NCBI GenBank assembly: GCA_017649895.1
Contig: JAGCFW010000003.1
Span: 186,001 to 250,000, forward strand
Length of the DNA stretch: 64,000 nt
Direction of reading: 5' to 3'
Origin: Alphaproteobacteria bacterium
Lineage (GTDB): Bacteria > Pseudomonadota > Alphaproteobacteria > UBA3830
Shown piece after piece: positions 56,498-64,000 of this stretch. The notes under the pieces are model-generated. The model searched no databases. It was not told the origin of the DNA and saw only the letters and a list, made by a program, of their open reading frames with translations. The position numbers were made by a program, and so were the translations under genes. The first letter of the stretch is position 1. Each line of letters starts with the position of its first letter.

Positions 56498-58750
56498 ATG
56501 GTAACGAAAAAAGAAATTGCCTGGGGTGATGGAGTATTATCCGTAGAAACAGGCCGTTGGGCAAATCAAGCGGACGGATCGGTTGTTGTAAGGTACGGCG
56601 ACACGACGGTTTTGTGTACTGTTGTTGCAGCCAAGAAAGCCAATTCCGAAGTCGACTTTTTCCCTTTGACGGTTAACTATATAGAAAAGGCCTACGCCGC
56701 TGGAAAAATCCCGGGTGGCTTCATAAAAAGAGAAGGACGTCCATCTGAACACGAAACTTTGGTTTCGCGATTGATTGACCGTCCGATCAGGCCATTGTTC
56801 CACAAGAATTTCAAAAATGAAACCCAGGTCATTTGTACTGTTTTGAGTTTCGACGGAGAAAATGATCCCGATATTCTTTCCATCATCGGAGCATCCGCAG
56901 CACTGACAATTTCGGGAATTCCATTTCTCGGACCTATCGCCGCAGCTCGTATCGGATACGAAAACGGCGAATTTATTTTGAATCCGAAAATCGGGCACAA
57001 TTCGAACTTAAACTTGATTATCGCGGGATCTTCCGAAGGTGTACTGATGGTTGAGTCGGGCTCCAATCAGCTTACCGAAAAGGAAATGCTTGCGGCCCTG
57101 AAGTTTGGACATGAATCTTATCAGCCGATTATCGAAATGATCACAGAATTGGCGGAAGAAGTTGCGAAAGATCCTTGGGAAGTGTCAGAAGAGTCGAACT
57201 CCGACGCTGTTATAGAAGAGATTACTGCAAACTTTTTGTCGGATATAGAAGACGCTTACGCGCAGGGTTCGAAGCACGAAAGACTGGAAGCCATGGCGAA
57301 GGTTCGCGAGGCGGCAGTCGCTCATTTTGCGGATCGCGAAGAGGAATTTACGGAGAACTTCATCGAAGAAATGTTCAAGGAAGTTTGTTCGCGGTTCATG
57401 CGCGACAAGTTGTTGTCTACGGGAAAAAGAATTGACGATCGTTCCTCGGTCGATATTCGCCCGATCAGCACTGAAATTTCAGTGTTACCGAGAGTACACG
57501 GATCCGCGGTATTCAACAGAGGAGAAACCCAAGCCCTAGCGATCACGACTCTGGGAACGTCTCAGGACGAGCAATTGGTAGACGGATTGGCCGGGGAATA
57601 TACTGAAAGATTTTTGCTGCATTATAATTTCCCACCGTTTTCAGTCGGAGAAATCAGCCGTTTGGGATCGCCTGGACGTCGTGAAATCGGCCACGGGAGA
57701 TTAGCATGGCGAGCGGTCAGTCAGGTTTTGCCGACAAAAGAGGAATTTCCTTACGCAGTCCGAGTTGTTTCGGAAGTTTTGTCCTGCAATGGGTCTTCTT
57801 CGATGGCAACGATCTGCGGAGCGTCTTTGTCCCTTATGGATGCGGGGGTTCCGTTGAAAAGTGCGGTCGCCGGAATCGCAATGGGTTTGGTAATTGATTC
57901 CGAGGGTAATTATGTAATCCTCAGCGACATTATGGCTGAAGAAGATCATTTGGGCGACATGGATTTCAAGGTTGCGGGAACGGAAAACGGAATTACTGCA
58001 CTGCAGATGGACATCAAGGTCACCAGCGTCACTTTTGATATTCTCGAAAAGGCGTTGAAACAGGCAAGAGACGGTCGTTTATACATCTTGGGGGAAATGT
58101 CCAAAGGAATCAGCGAACCGAGACAAGAGTTAAACGAGAATGCGCCGCGTTTGGTAACTTTTGCAATCGCCAAGGACAAAATTCGTGAAGTAATCGGCAG
58201 CGGCGGAAAAGTTATTCGCGAAATTATCGACTCGACAGGGGCCAAAATCGATATCGACGACGATGGAAATGTCACTGTGGCGTCCGCTTGCGGAGCCTCT
58301 CTGGAAAAAGCCGTGAATATGATCAAGGAAATCGCATACGATCCAGAGCCAGGAACCGTTTACAACGCGAAAGTAGTGAAAATCATGGAGTTCGGGGCTT
58401 TCGTCAACTTCTACGGAACTCGCGAAGGACTGGTGCATGTCAGCGAAATATCGGAGGAGCGCGTTGAAGATGTTTCAGATGTGCTGTCCGAAGGTGATGA
58501 GGTCAAAGTCCTCTTCAAAGGGTACGACAACAAAGGTCGCGCGAGACTGACCATGCGGATCAATCGCGAGAACTCTTTCGATTCGGACGATGAAGCAGCA
58601 GAAAGTCCGAAAAACGGGTGCAAAAGAAAAAGATCTTCGAAAGAATCCGAGAGCAAAGAGTCTCCTGACACAAAGAGGAGAAAAAAGTCGGACTCCGAGG
58701 AAGAAAAGCCGAAGAAAATCTCGAAAAGGAAAAGAGAAATTTTAAGATGA
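56498..58750 (+). CDS. pnp: Polyribonucleotide nucleotidyltransferase with basic tail
   Basis: A 750-residue PNPase. It has two RNase PH domains (FIKREGRPSEHETLVSRLIDRPIRP in the first; LVDGLAGEYTERFLLHYNFPPFSVGE and DIMAEEDHLGDMDFKVAGT in the second). They are followed by KH (IREVIGSGGKVIREI) and S1 (VVKIMEFGAFVNFYGTREGLVHVSE) domains. It degrades RNA 3' to 5' with phosphate and can add tails. After the S1 domain a tail of about 50 residues (about 700-750) is made almost only of Lys, Arg, Ser and Glu, with KRKR and KRRKK clusters. It could bind RNA or a degradosome partner. Confidence 0.97.
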   Translation: MVTKKEIAWGDGVLSVETGRWANQADGSVVVRYGDTTVLCTVVAAKKANSEVDFFPLTVNYIEKAYAAGKIPGGFIKREGRPSEHETLVSRLIDRPIRPLFHKNFKNETQVICTVLSFDGENDPDILSIIGASAALTISGIPFLGPIAAARIGYENGEFILNPKIGHNSNLNLIIAGSSEGVLMVESGSNQLTEKEMLAALKFGHESYQPIIEMITELAEEVAKDPWEVSEESNSDAVIEEITANFLSDIEDAYAQGSKHERLEAMAKVREAAVAHFADREEEFTENFIEEMFKEVCSRFMRDKLLSTGKRIDDRSSVDIRPISTEISVLPRVHGSAVFNRGETQALAITTLGTSQDEQLVDGLAGEYTERFLLHYNFPPFSVGEISRLGSPGRREIGHGRLAWRAVSQVLPTKEEFPYAVRVVSEVLSCNGSSSMATICGASLSLMDAGVPLKSAVAGIAMGLVIDSEGNYVILSDIMAEEDHLGDMDFKVAGTENGITALQMDIKVTSVTFDILEKALKQARDGRLYILGEMSKGISEPRQELNENAPRLVTFAIAKDKIREVIGSGGKVIREIIDSTGAKIDIDDDGNVTVASACGASLEKAVNMIKEIAYDPEPGTVYNAKVVKIMEFGAFVNFYGTREGLVHVSEISEERVEDVSDVLSEGDEVKVLFKGYDNKGRARLTMRINRENSFDSDDEAAESPKNGCKRKRSSKESESKESPDTKRRKKSDSEEEKPKKISKRKREILR

Positions 58751-58766
58751 TTTAAACATTCCAAAA

Positions 58767-58808
58767 CCTCTTCCCCCCAAGCTGAAAGGCTGGGGAGGTG
58801 AGTTTTTT
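58767..58808 (+). terminator. Terminator after pnp
   Basis: CCTC..CCCC(A)AGC (about 58767-58782) pairs with GCTGGGGAGG (58789-58798) with a small bulge, followed by a six-T run at 58803-58808. Confidence 0.7.
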
Positions 58809-58856
58809 GTGAAATGTTATTTCGAAAAGCACGTTCTTCTCAAAAAGGATAAAGGA

Positions 58857-59804
58857 TTAATCTTCTTCTCCTTTGTTGTTACTATTTTTTCTGTTGTTTT
58901 TATTTTCTATCGGGGAGGAAATAATTTTATTTCTTTCCATAAGTTTAAGATAATCAACTATTTCCGTATAACCTTGTGCTTTAGCTATTTCTAACGGGGT
59001 TCCGATTAGCCCTTTATTTGGGACAACGTATTTACAATACGGATTACTGTCATTGGGCCACTCATTTACCAATCCAAGATCATCTTGATCGTCATATCCT
59101 ATATCCGCCCCGTGTTCCACTAGGTAAATTACCAAATCTTTAGGATTTTTGATAAATCTCAATGCATAAGTTAATAAAGAATATCCATCTTTTCCATGCT
59201 CATTGACATTGGCGCCATACTCTACCAACAATTTTACTATCTCTTTTAAATCTTCATCTTTGATTCCCTGTTCTGCAGGAATACCTCCTAAAAATCTCAT
59301 TATCGGCGTCATGCCTTCTTTATTTTTTACGTTGGCATCCGCTTCTTTCTCCAGCAAGTATTTCACCACTTTTGGTTTAATCTTGCAAACAGCATATTCA
59401 AGAGGAGTACCTCCGTCATCATCTTTTAAATTGACATCAGCACCATTTTCTACTAACAACTTTACTATTTCTATATGACCGTATGCTGCCGCATATAATA
59501 ACGCCGGTGATTCGCCTCTCTGGAGTTGGTTAACATTTACACCTTTTTTTATAAAAGACTCAATTAGGTTGTAATTACCTGTCTTTGCGGCATCAACCCA
59601 TTGTTTATATTCACCTGGTTCCATTGTTTTCTGAGCAATTTTATTACTTTGCGAACTATCATTCGAAGGAGATGCCAAATCACTCGAACTCTGAGAAACA
59701 TTGGACTCTGAATCGTACATTGCCATCACATCTCCAGCATACGCCAGTACTAAAAGCGAGCAGCTAATCATCCATTTATTGTTGATAAACAAGCAGTTTT
59801 TCAT
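58857..59804 (-). CDS. Exported ankyrin-repeat protein
   Basis: A 315-residue protein. A signal peptide (about 1-28, ending near DVMA-MYD) and a Ser/Asn-rich linker (about 30-60) precede five or six ankyrin repeats (about 65-290). Repeats include SPALLYAAAYGHIEIVKLLVENGADVN, TPLEYAVCKIKPKVVKYLLEKEADAN and TPLEIAKAQGYTEIVDYL. The C-terminal 30 residues are charged and Asn-rich. Ankyrin repeats bind proteins; exported ones in intracellular bacteria are often effectors. The route of export beyond the inner membrane is unknown. The start has GGAG upstream. Confidence 0.85.
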   Translation of the reverse strand: MKNCLFINNKWMISCSLLVLAYAGDVMAMYDSESNVSQSSSDLASPSNDSSQSNKIAQKTMEPGEYKQWVDAAKTGNYNLIESFIKKGVNVNQLQRGESPALLYAAAYGHIEIVKLLVENGADVNLKDDDGGTPLEYAVCKIKPKVVKYLLEKEADANVKNKEGMTPIMRFLGGIPAEQGIKDEDLKEIVKLLVEYGANVNEHGKDGYSLLTYALRFIKNPKDLVIYLVEHGADIGYDDQDDLGLVNEWPNDSNPYCKYVVPNKGLIGTPLEIAKAQGYTEIVDYLKLMERNKIISSPIENKNNRKNSNNKGEED

Positions 59805-59882
59805 ATCAAATTCTCCATTTCTACTGTAATATTACTTAATTATTACAAAAAATGGTTAATTATTTGTAAATTTTTGTGTTTT

Positions 59883-59904
59883 TTGAAAAAGTCTGATTTT
59901 TCAA
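59883..59904 (-). terminator. Hairpin just after smpB
   Basis: TTGAAAAA (59883-59890) pairs perfectly with TTTTTCAA (59897-59904) around a 6-base loop, directly beyond the smpB stop. A U-run after the stem on the minus strand is lacking, so this may be a weak terminator or an RNA-end protector. Confidence 0.4.
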
Positions 59905-59905
59905 T

Positions 59906-60370
59906 TTATCGAAAACTATTTTTCAAAATCCTGGATTTTTCCCGGTTCCACTCGCGCTCTTTGATGGTTTCGCGTTTGTCTATGTTTTTTTTACCTTTTC
60001 CGAGACCTAGGGAAATTTTCACAAAACCTTTTTCATTGAAGTATATTTTTAACGGTATCAACGAGTAGCCGCTTTTTTTCAACGCGCCGATTAATTTTTG
60101 TATTTCCCTTTTTTTCAGAAGAAGTTTTCGATTTCTTTTCGGCTCGTGGTTCGTTAAATTCGCCATGGAATATTTAGGAATTCCCATTTGATAAAGGAAA
60201 ACCTCGTTGTCAGCCGTCAATCCAGCGTAAGAATCGGTGAGATTCACTTTGTTACTGCGCAGGGATTTCACCTCCGTACCAAACAACACAATCCCCGCCT
60301 CCAAAGTATCGGTTATTTCGTAATCATAATGCGCTTTTCGATTTACGCCGATTTCCTTATACTTCGACAT
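59906..60370 (-). CDS. smpB: SsrA-binding protein SmpB
   Basis: A 154-residue protein with NRKAHYDYEITDTLEAGIVLFGTEVKSLR (OB-fold), LTDSYAGL, HEPKRNRKLLLKKREI and a basic C-terminal tail ending in REWNREKSRILKN. It carries tmRNA to stalled ribosomes for rescue. The tmRNA gene itself was not found in the window. It overlaps the 3' end of dapA by 28 bases, a conserved dapA-smpB pairing in alphaproteobacteria. Confidence 0.95.
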   Translation of the reverse strand: MSKYKEIGVNRKAHYDYEITDTLEAGIVLFGTEVKSLRSNKVNLTDSYAGLTADNEVFLYQMGIPKYSMANLTNHEPKRNRKLLLKKREIQKLIGALKKSGYSLIPLKIYFNEKGFVKISLGLGKGKKNIDKRETIKEREWNREKSRILKNSFR

Positions 60371-61266
60371 TGTTTTCTCTCTTCAAAAACTATCTTTTCC
60401 AAAAACTCGTCTATCTTCCCTCTGAGATCTGCGCTAATCGAACTCAATGGATCGCGGACTTCCTCTGACGCAATGATTTTCAATCTGCTCAGAGCGTATT
60501 TCGCAGGTGCCGGACTCGGCTCGGCAAACATTAACGAAGTCAATATCGCTAAATCATCCCGGTACTTTGCAAAAGCCGGTATGTCTCCTTGCATGAACGA
60601 ATCATAAGCCGCAACGCAAAGCTTCGGACAAACATTTGCACTCACCGAAATAACTCCGTCCGCCCCCATCGCCAGGGCACCAAACGCAGTGTCGTCATTG
60701 CCCGTGAAGAAATCGAAATCTTTGTTTAAATCCTTGCGCCACAAAGCGAACCTGGACAAATCGCAGGAGCATTCTTTAATCGCGACAATATTTTGCAATT
60801 TCACGAGAGAGTTGAAAGCCTCCTTGCCTATGCTTGTCCCAACGCGCACCGGATTGTTATACAAAATGATAGGCTTCGACGTACTCGCGCTCAACTTGGA
60901 AAAATGCGCGACGATCTGCTCCTGACTTGGCTTTATGTAAGGCGGACAGATGCACAAAAATCCATCGACATATTCCTCGGAATTTCTCATAAGATTCAAA
61001 CAAGTTTCCGTTGACGGGGAAATCACACCCCCGATTAACTTTATTCTATTCGAAACTGGCTTGCTCGAAACAACTTCTCTCGCAAACTGAATTAGTTCTT
61101 TTTGTTCTTGTGAGGTTAACGCAAGGGATTCGCCTGTAGATCCACAGACAACAATCCCAGAAATTCCGGAATCCGACAGCCATTCGACATATCTTCCGAA
61201 TGACTCAAAATCTACCTTGCCGCCCCTAAACGGAGTTACTACCGCAGCAATATACCCCCTAAACAT
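60343..61266 (-). CDS. dapA: 4-hydroxy-tetrahydrodipicolinate synthase
   Basis: A 307-residue TIM-barrel aldolase with CGSTGESLAL (Thr44 type), CPPYIKPSQE (Tyr110), YNNPVRVG (Tyr136, Arg141) and AIKECS with the Schiff-base Lys164. It condenses pyruvate with aspartate semialdehyde in the lysine/diaminopimelate pathway. The usual YNVPGRT reads YNNPVRVG, but the key residues stay. A promoter lies 29 bases upstream. With lysC it marks a working route to peptidoglycan precursors. Confidence 0.94.
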   Translation of the reverse strand: MFRGYIAAVVTPFRGGKVDFESFGRYVEWLSDSGISGIVVCGSTGESLALTSQEQKELIQFAREVVSSKPVSNRIKLIGGVISPSTETCLNLMRNSEEYVDGFLCICPPYIKPSQEQIVAHFSKLSASTSKPIILYNNPVRVGTSIGKEAFNSLVKLQNIVAIKECSCDLSRFALWRKDLNKDFDFFTGNDDTAFGALAMGADGVISVSANVCPKLCVAAYDSFMQGDIPAFAKYRDDLAILTSLMFAEPSPAPAKYALSRLKIIASEEVRDPLSSISADLRGKIDEFLEKIVFEERKQCRSIRKSA

Positions 61267-61294
61267 TATTTCCTCTACAAAATTATCATGTTCT

Positions 61295-61322
61295 AGTATA
61301 GAAAAATAGCTTCAGTTTGCAA
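61295..61322 (-). promoter_or_regulatory. Promoter of dapA-smpB
   Basis: On the minus strand TTGCAA (61322-61317) and TATACT (61300-61295) are spaced by 16 bases, 29 bases before the dapA ATG. Confidence 0.55.
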
Positions 61323-61381
61323 TCTCTATTTTTGGAGATAACGCGCGTCTCTAAGCCCAAAGCCGTCATTTTCTCAAAATT

Positions 61382-62413
61382 CTACCTGTTTTTTGGTAAA
61401 TTTATGGTCAATGAATTATCCTCTATCCATGCATTTGCGTTATAAACCAACGGAAAATTATTTTTTCCGTGCCCGAACTGATCGGTGATGAACACGGGAA
61501 TGTCTACCTCGCTCGCGAAATGCTTCAAATATTCTTTGCATTTAGGAATTCCCTCAAAATGCCCAAAAACTATAGCCTTAGCCTTGGATAATTTCCCCGC
61601 TTCCTTCAAATGATACATGGACCGATATATGCTTGGCGCAGTTTCGTGACAATCCTCGATGAACAAAATTTTACCGTCGGTGTCTATTTCCCAACTTGTT
61701 TTCAAGCTGGACTCGATCAGCGTCAGATTGCCGCCGGTGAGTTTACCGAAAATTTTACCCTTTCTCGCCTTTTCACCTGCTTCATTCAAAGGAGTCAAAA
61801 CCGTCATTTTGTACTGTGTAATCTTATTCTCAAGAATATCTAATAACAAAGCCCAACTTGGATGATGGTATTTATCCTTAGCAAGATAAACGGTCATTGG
61901 CGCATGTATCACCGTCCAATCCTTCCAATTTTGCGAAACGAAAAGGTTTAACGCGGTTATATCGCTGAATCCTATCAAAATTTTCTTTTTTTCGGGATGA
62001 GGAAGATTTTTCAAGGCACCAATCAGCTTGTAAGAGCCAAATCCTCCGCGAGTTGCCCAGACTATGTCAGAATTAGGTGAATATATATTCTGCTTAAGAC
62101 GATTAAATCTGTTGCCGTCAGTATCAGAAAATCTGCAAATATTTTTATCGATAAACGCCTCATCTGGTATTCGTATTCCGAACTTTCGAATATCTTCTTG
62201 ATATTCTTTTTGAAATTCTTTAACTATTCCTGTGGCAGGAGATACATAGCCCACCTTCAGCTTCGCAAGTCTTTTTAAAATTTCTTGTCTCTCCCTATTC
62301 TGAGACACCCCAGAACACCTGGTGTCACTTCGCTGTCTCGCGGCTGTTTGATCGAAACATAAAATCGAAAAGACGAGTCCCGCTAACAGACATCTCGCGT
62401 ATTTAAAATTCAT
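61382..62413 (-). CDS. Exported S66-family LD-carboxypeptidase-like protein
   Basis: A 343-residue protein with a signal peptide (about 1-25). The S66 fold has VGYVSPATG, DIVWATRGGFGSYKL, IGFSDITAL with nucleophile Ser150, FIEDCHE with the catalytic Glu (about 252), and FGHGKNNFPLVYN with the catalytic His. S66 enzymes cut the L-D bond of murein tetrapeptides, mostly in the cytoplasm during recycling. This one appears to be exported, so it may trim the wall from outside. Microcin-immunity enzymes of the MccF type share the fold. It shares TAATG with the upstream RND pump gene, so they are co-translated. Confidence 0.82.
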   Translation of the reverse strand: MNFKYARCLLAGLVFSILCFDQTAARQRSDTRCSGVSQNRERQEILKRLAKLKVGYVSPATGIVKEFQKEYQEDIRKFGIRIPDEAFIDKNICRFSDTDGNRFNRLKQNIYSPNSDIVWATRGGFGSYKLIGALKNLPHPEKKKILIGFSDITALNLFVSQNWKDWTVIHAPMTVYLAKDKYHHPSWALLLDILENKITQYKMTVLTPLNEAGEKARKGKIFGKLTGGNLTLIESSLKTSWEIDTDGKILFIEDCHETAPSIYRSMYHLKEAGKLSKAKAIVFGHFEGIPKCKEYLKHFASEVDIPVFITDQFGHGKNNFPLVYNANAWIEDNSLTINLPKNR

Positions 62414-64000
62414 TATTTGTAAAGCTCCGTATTAACTTCTCTGAATCTTGAGAACAAAAAGTAAACTATCGGCACGATGAACAGTGTAAACAAAGTTCCG
62501 ATTGACATACCCCCGACTATGGACCAACCGATCTGACGACGAGCTGCCGCACCTGCTCCGGAGGCCAAAGCCAAAGGAATATTTCCAATAACCATAGCGA
62601 AGGTCGTCATTAAAATCGGACGCAACCTCATGTAAGACGCTTCTCGCACCGCGTCAAAAGCCTCCTTGCCTGCCGCACGCGCTCGGTTCGCAAAATCGAC
62701 AATCAAAATTCCGTGTTTCGTAATAAGACCTATCAGCGTAACGAGCCCTATCTTGGAATAAATGTTCAAAGTACCATAAGGAATGATCCAGAGAACAATC
62801 AACGCCCCCGTAATTGAAAAAGGAACACTGAACATAATGATAAACGGATCAACAAAACTCTCGAACTGTGCCGCCAAAATCAAGTAAACGAAAATCAGTG
62901 CTAATATGTAAATAAATATCACCATAGAGCTCTCTTCCAGGTAGGTCTTGGTCGAGCCCGAGAAACTCAACTGAATTGTCGATGGCAATTTTGTACTTTT
63001 CAGCTTATTTAGCCCTTCAATCGCCTCGCTTAAACTCACTCCATCAGCCAAATGCCCTTCGGCACTAGCCGCAAGCATTTTATTATAGTGAGACAGATTA
63101 TTCGGAGCGAAATTTTCCTGGAAAGAGACTAAATCGATTAACGGAACCATCCTTTGTTCATCCTTTTGAGACCCAGTATTTAACTTAGACTTTACGAAGA
63201 TATTTGAAAGATCCTCGATCGACCGTCGCTGATCCTGATCTACTTGAATAAACATCTCATCACGCTTGGACTCTCTCGTAACCCATCCGACTTTTTCACC
63301 CCTAATCAGATAGCCTATAGTATTCGCAATATCGCTGGCAGTAACTCCCAACGAGGATGCTTTGTCCCGATCTATCTTTATTATGTACTCTTGCTGTCTA
63401 GGAACCAATGTAGTCAACACCCTTGAAAACCACGGATATTGCTTATCTATATGGTACAAAAAGGCATTCCCATATTTTTCAAGATATTCGTAATCCTGAT
63501 TGGTTTGAAGAACGAAACGAACAACTGGTTTATCAGCACTACTTGCTCCCGCAGAAACACGACAATGAATCCCCGGAACCTCTTCCAACAAAGGATTCAT
63601 CTTGGCAGAAATTTGTCTGGTATCCAGATCTCTCTCGCTCCAATCCTTAAGGAAAATTCCTCCTTCGATTTTAGTCGGATCCGCATTTATATATCGGTTT
63701 TCGGCATAAGGAGTTTCTTTTAGGACCTCATCAATCCTCATAGCGTTCTCTTTGACAAACTCGAAGCTTGCGCCCACCGGTGCTTCACCAGAGACACTGA
63801 GAGAACACTGATCTTCTAGGGGTTTACTTTCGGATGGCATATAAAAAACAGCCAAAATTCCGATCAACGAAACCACAAAACCAACAGATAATGCAATAAC
63901 TTTGTGATCTAAAGTCCAAGTCAGAGCGTCATAGTATTTTTTGTCGATGGTTTTTAAAATTTCATCCTGCTTATCGGACAATTTTTTAAAATATCCTGTC
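62413..64000 (-). CDS. RND efflux transporter, C-terminal half (5' end beyond window)
   Basis: The minus-strand frame is open from 64000 to a stop at 62413, giving about 528 residues of an AcrB/HAE1-type pump. A membrane segment (about 35-53 of the visible part) is followed by the second periplasmic porter and docking region. Five C-terminal membrane helices follow, with YLILAAQFESFVDPFIIMFSVP and LITKHGILIVDFANRARAAGKE, whose Lys matches Lys940 of AcrB in the proton relay. The conserved PILMTTFAMVIGNIPLAL comes near the end. A TTG at 63981 could mimic a start, but the coding frame clearly continues upstream into the missing first half. Substrates are unknown. Confidence 0.92.
   Translation of the reverse strand, partial: TGYFKKLSDKQDEILKTIDKKYYDALTWTLDHKVIALSVGFVVSLIGILAVFYMPSESKPLEDQCSLSVSGEAPVGASFEFVKENAMRIDEVLKETPYAENRYINADPTKIEGGIFLKDWSERDLDTRQISAKMNPLLEEVPGIHCRVSAGASSADKPVVRFVLQTNQDYEYLEKYGNAFLYHIDKQYPWFSRVLTTLVPRQQEYIIKIDRDKASSLGVTASDIANTIGYLIRGEKVGWVTRESKRDEMFIQVDQDQRRSIEDLSNIFVKSKLNTGSQKDEQRMVPLIDLVSFQENFAPNNLSHYNKMLAASAEGHLADGVSLSEAIEGLNKLKSTKLPSTIQLSFSGSTKTYLEESSMVIFIYILALIFVYLILAAQFESFVDPFIIMFSVPFSITGALIVLWIIPYGTLNIYSKIGLVTLIGLITKHGILIVDFANRARAAGKEAFDAVREASYMRLRPILMTTFAMVIGNIPLALASGAGAAARRQIGWSIVGGMSIGTLFTLFIVPIVYFLFSRFREVNTELYK

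Overview
The window looks like a piece of the chromosome of a host-associated alphaproteobacterium. The alphaproteobacterial signs are a MipZ division-site ATPase, a DUF1013/TrcR cell-cycle regulator, CarD, a Tim44-domain protein, RNase J, ruvCAB joined to tolQRAB, and intergenic matches to the CtrA consensus TTAA-N7-TTAA. AT-rich DNA, two exported ankyrin-repeat proteins, several exported proteins of unknown role and dispersed operons fit an intracellular lineage of the Holosporales/Rickettsiales kind. The exact taxon cannot be read from the sequence alone. The genes are dense, often overlap by 1-30 bases, and show no insertion sequence, prophage or CRISPR array.

Layout. Bases 1-3274 (minus strand): a fimbrial-usher-like outer-membrane protein cut by the window edge, a YmdB-type phosphoesterase, a lytic transglycosylase and a small NFU Fe-S protein. 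Bases 3466-21279 (plus): recA, carD, gyrB, a class A penicillin-binding protein, transketolase, gap, xseB, a YggT protein, folD, cpoB, tilS, ftsH, rluD, birA and RNase J. Bases 21287-24768: a long exported coiled-coil protein, a membrane-anchored HNH nuclease, a gene-free stretch with clustered DnaA boxes and a CtrA-type box (candidate oriC), then rpe. Bases 24854-32497: xth, a small exported protein, tRNA-Asn, an ASCH protein, radA, cvpA, two tRNA-Ser, tRNA-Arg, sfsA and a bifunctional rel/spoT. Bases 32617-40679: ruvCAB-tolQRAB, a glycosyltransferase and a XerC-type recombinase. Bases 40816-45550: polyamine permeases potB and potC, mipZ, aspartokinase and a FabK/nitronate monooxygenase-type flavoprotein. 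Bases 45668-55187: an exported HTH-plus-ankyrin protein, ybgC, trcR, a Tim44-like protein, trmL, a reduced type II secretion/type IV pilus-like assembly operon (E, F and two divergent inner-membrane proteins), and a membrane-anchored degenerate FkbM-like protein. Bases 55323-58750: truB, rpsO and pnp. Bases 58857-64000 (minus): a second exported ankyrin protein, smpB, dapA, an exported S66-family carboxypeptidase and the C-terminal half of an RND efflux pump that runs off the window.

How the genes fit together. Several genes serve the envelope and division: PBP1A, lytic transglycosylase, lysC and dapA (diaminopimelate supply), Tol proteins, CpoB, LD-carboxypeptidase and MipZ. Others handle DNA repair and replication (recA, ruvCAB, radA, xth, xseB, gyrB, xerC, candidate oriC) and RNA processing and translation quality control (RNase J, PNPase, TruB, RluD, TilS, TrmL, SmpB). 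Central metabolism here is limited to tkt, rpe and gap. The least conventional parts are the reduced GspE/GspF operon with its CtrA-box-preceded pseudo-methyltransferase, the exported HTH-ankyrin protein, and the candidate origin beside an anchored HNH nuclease.
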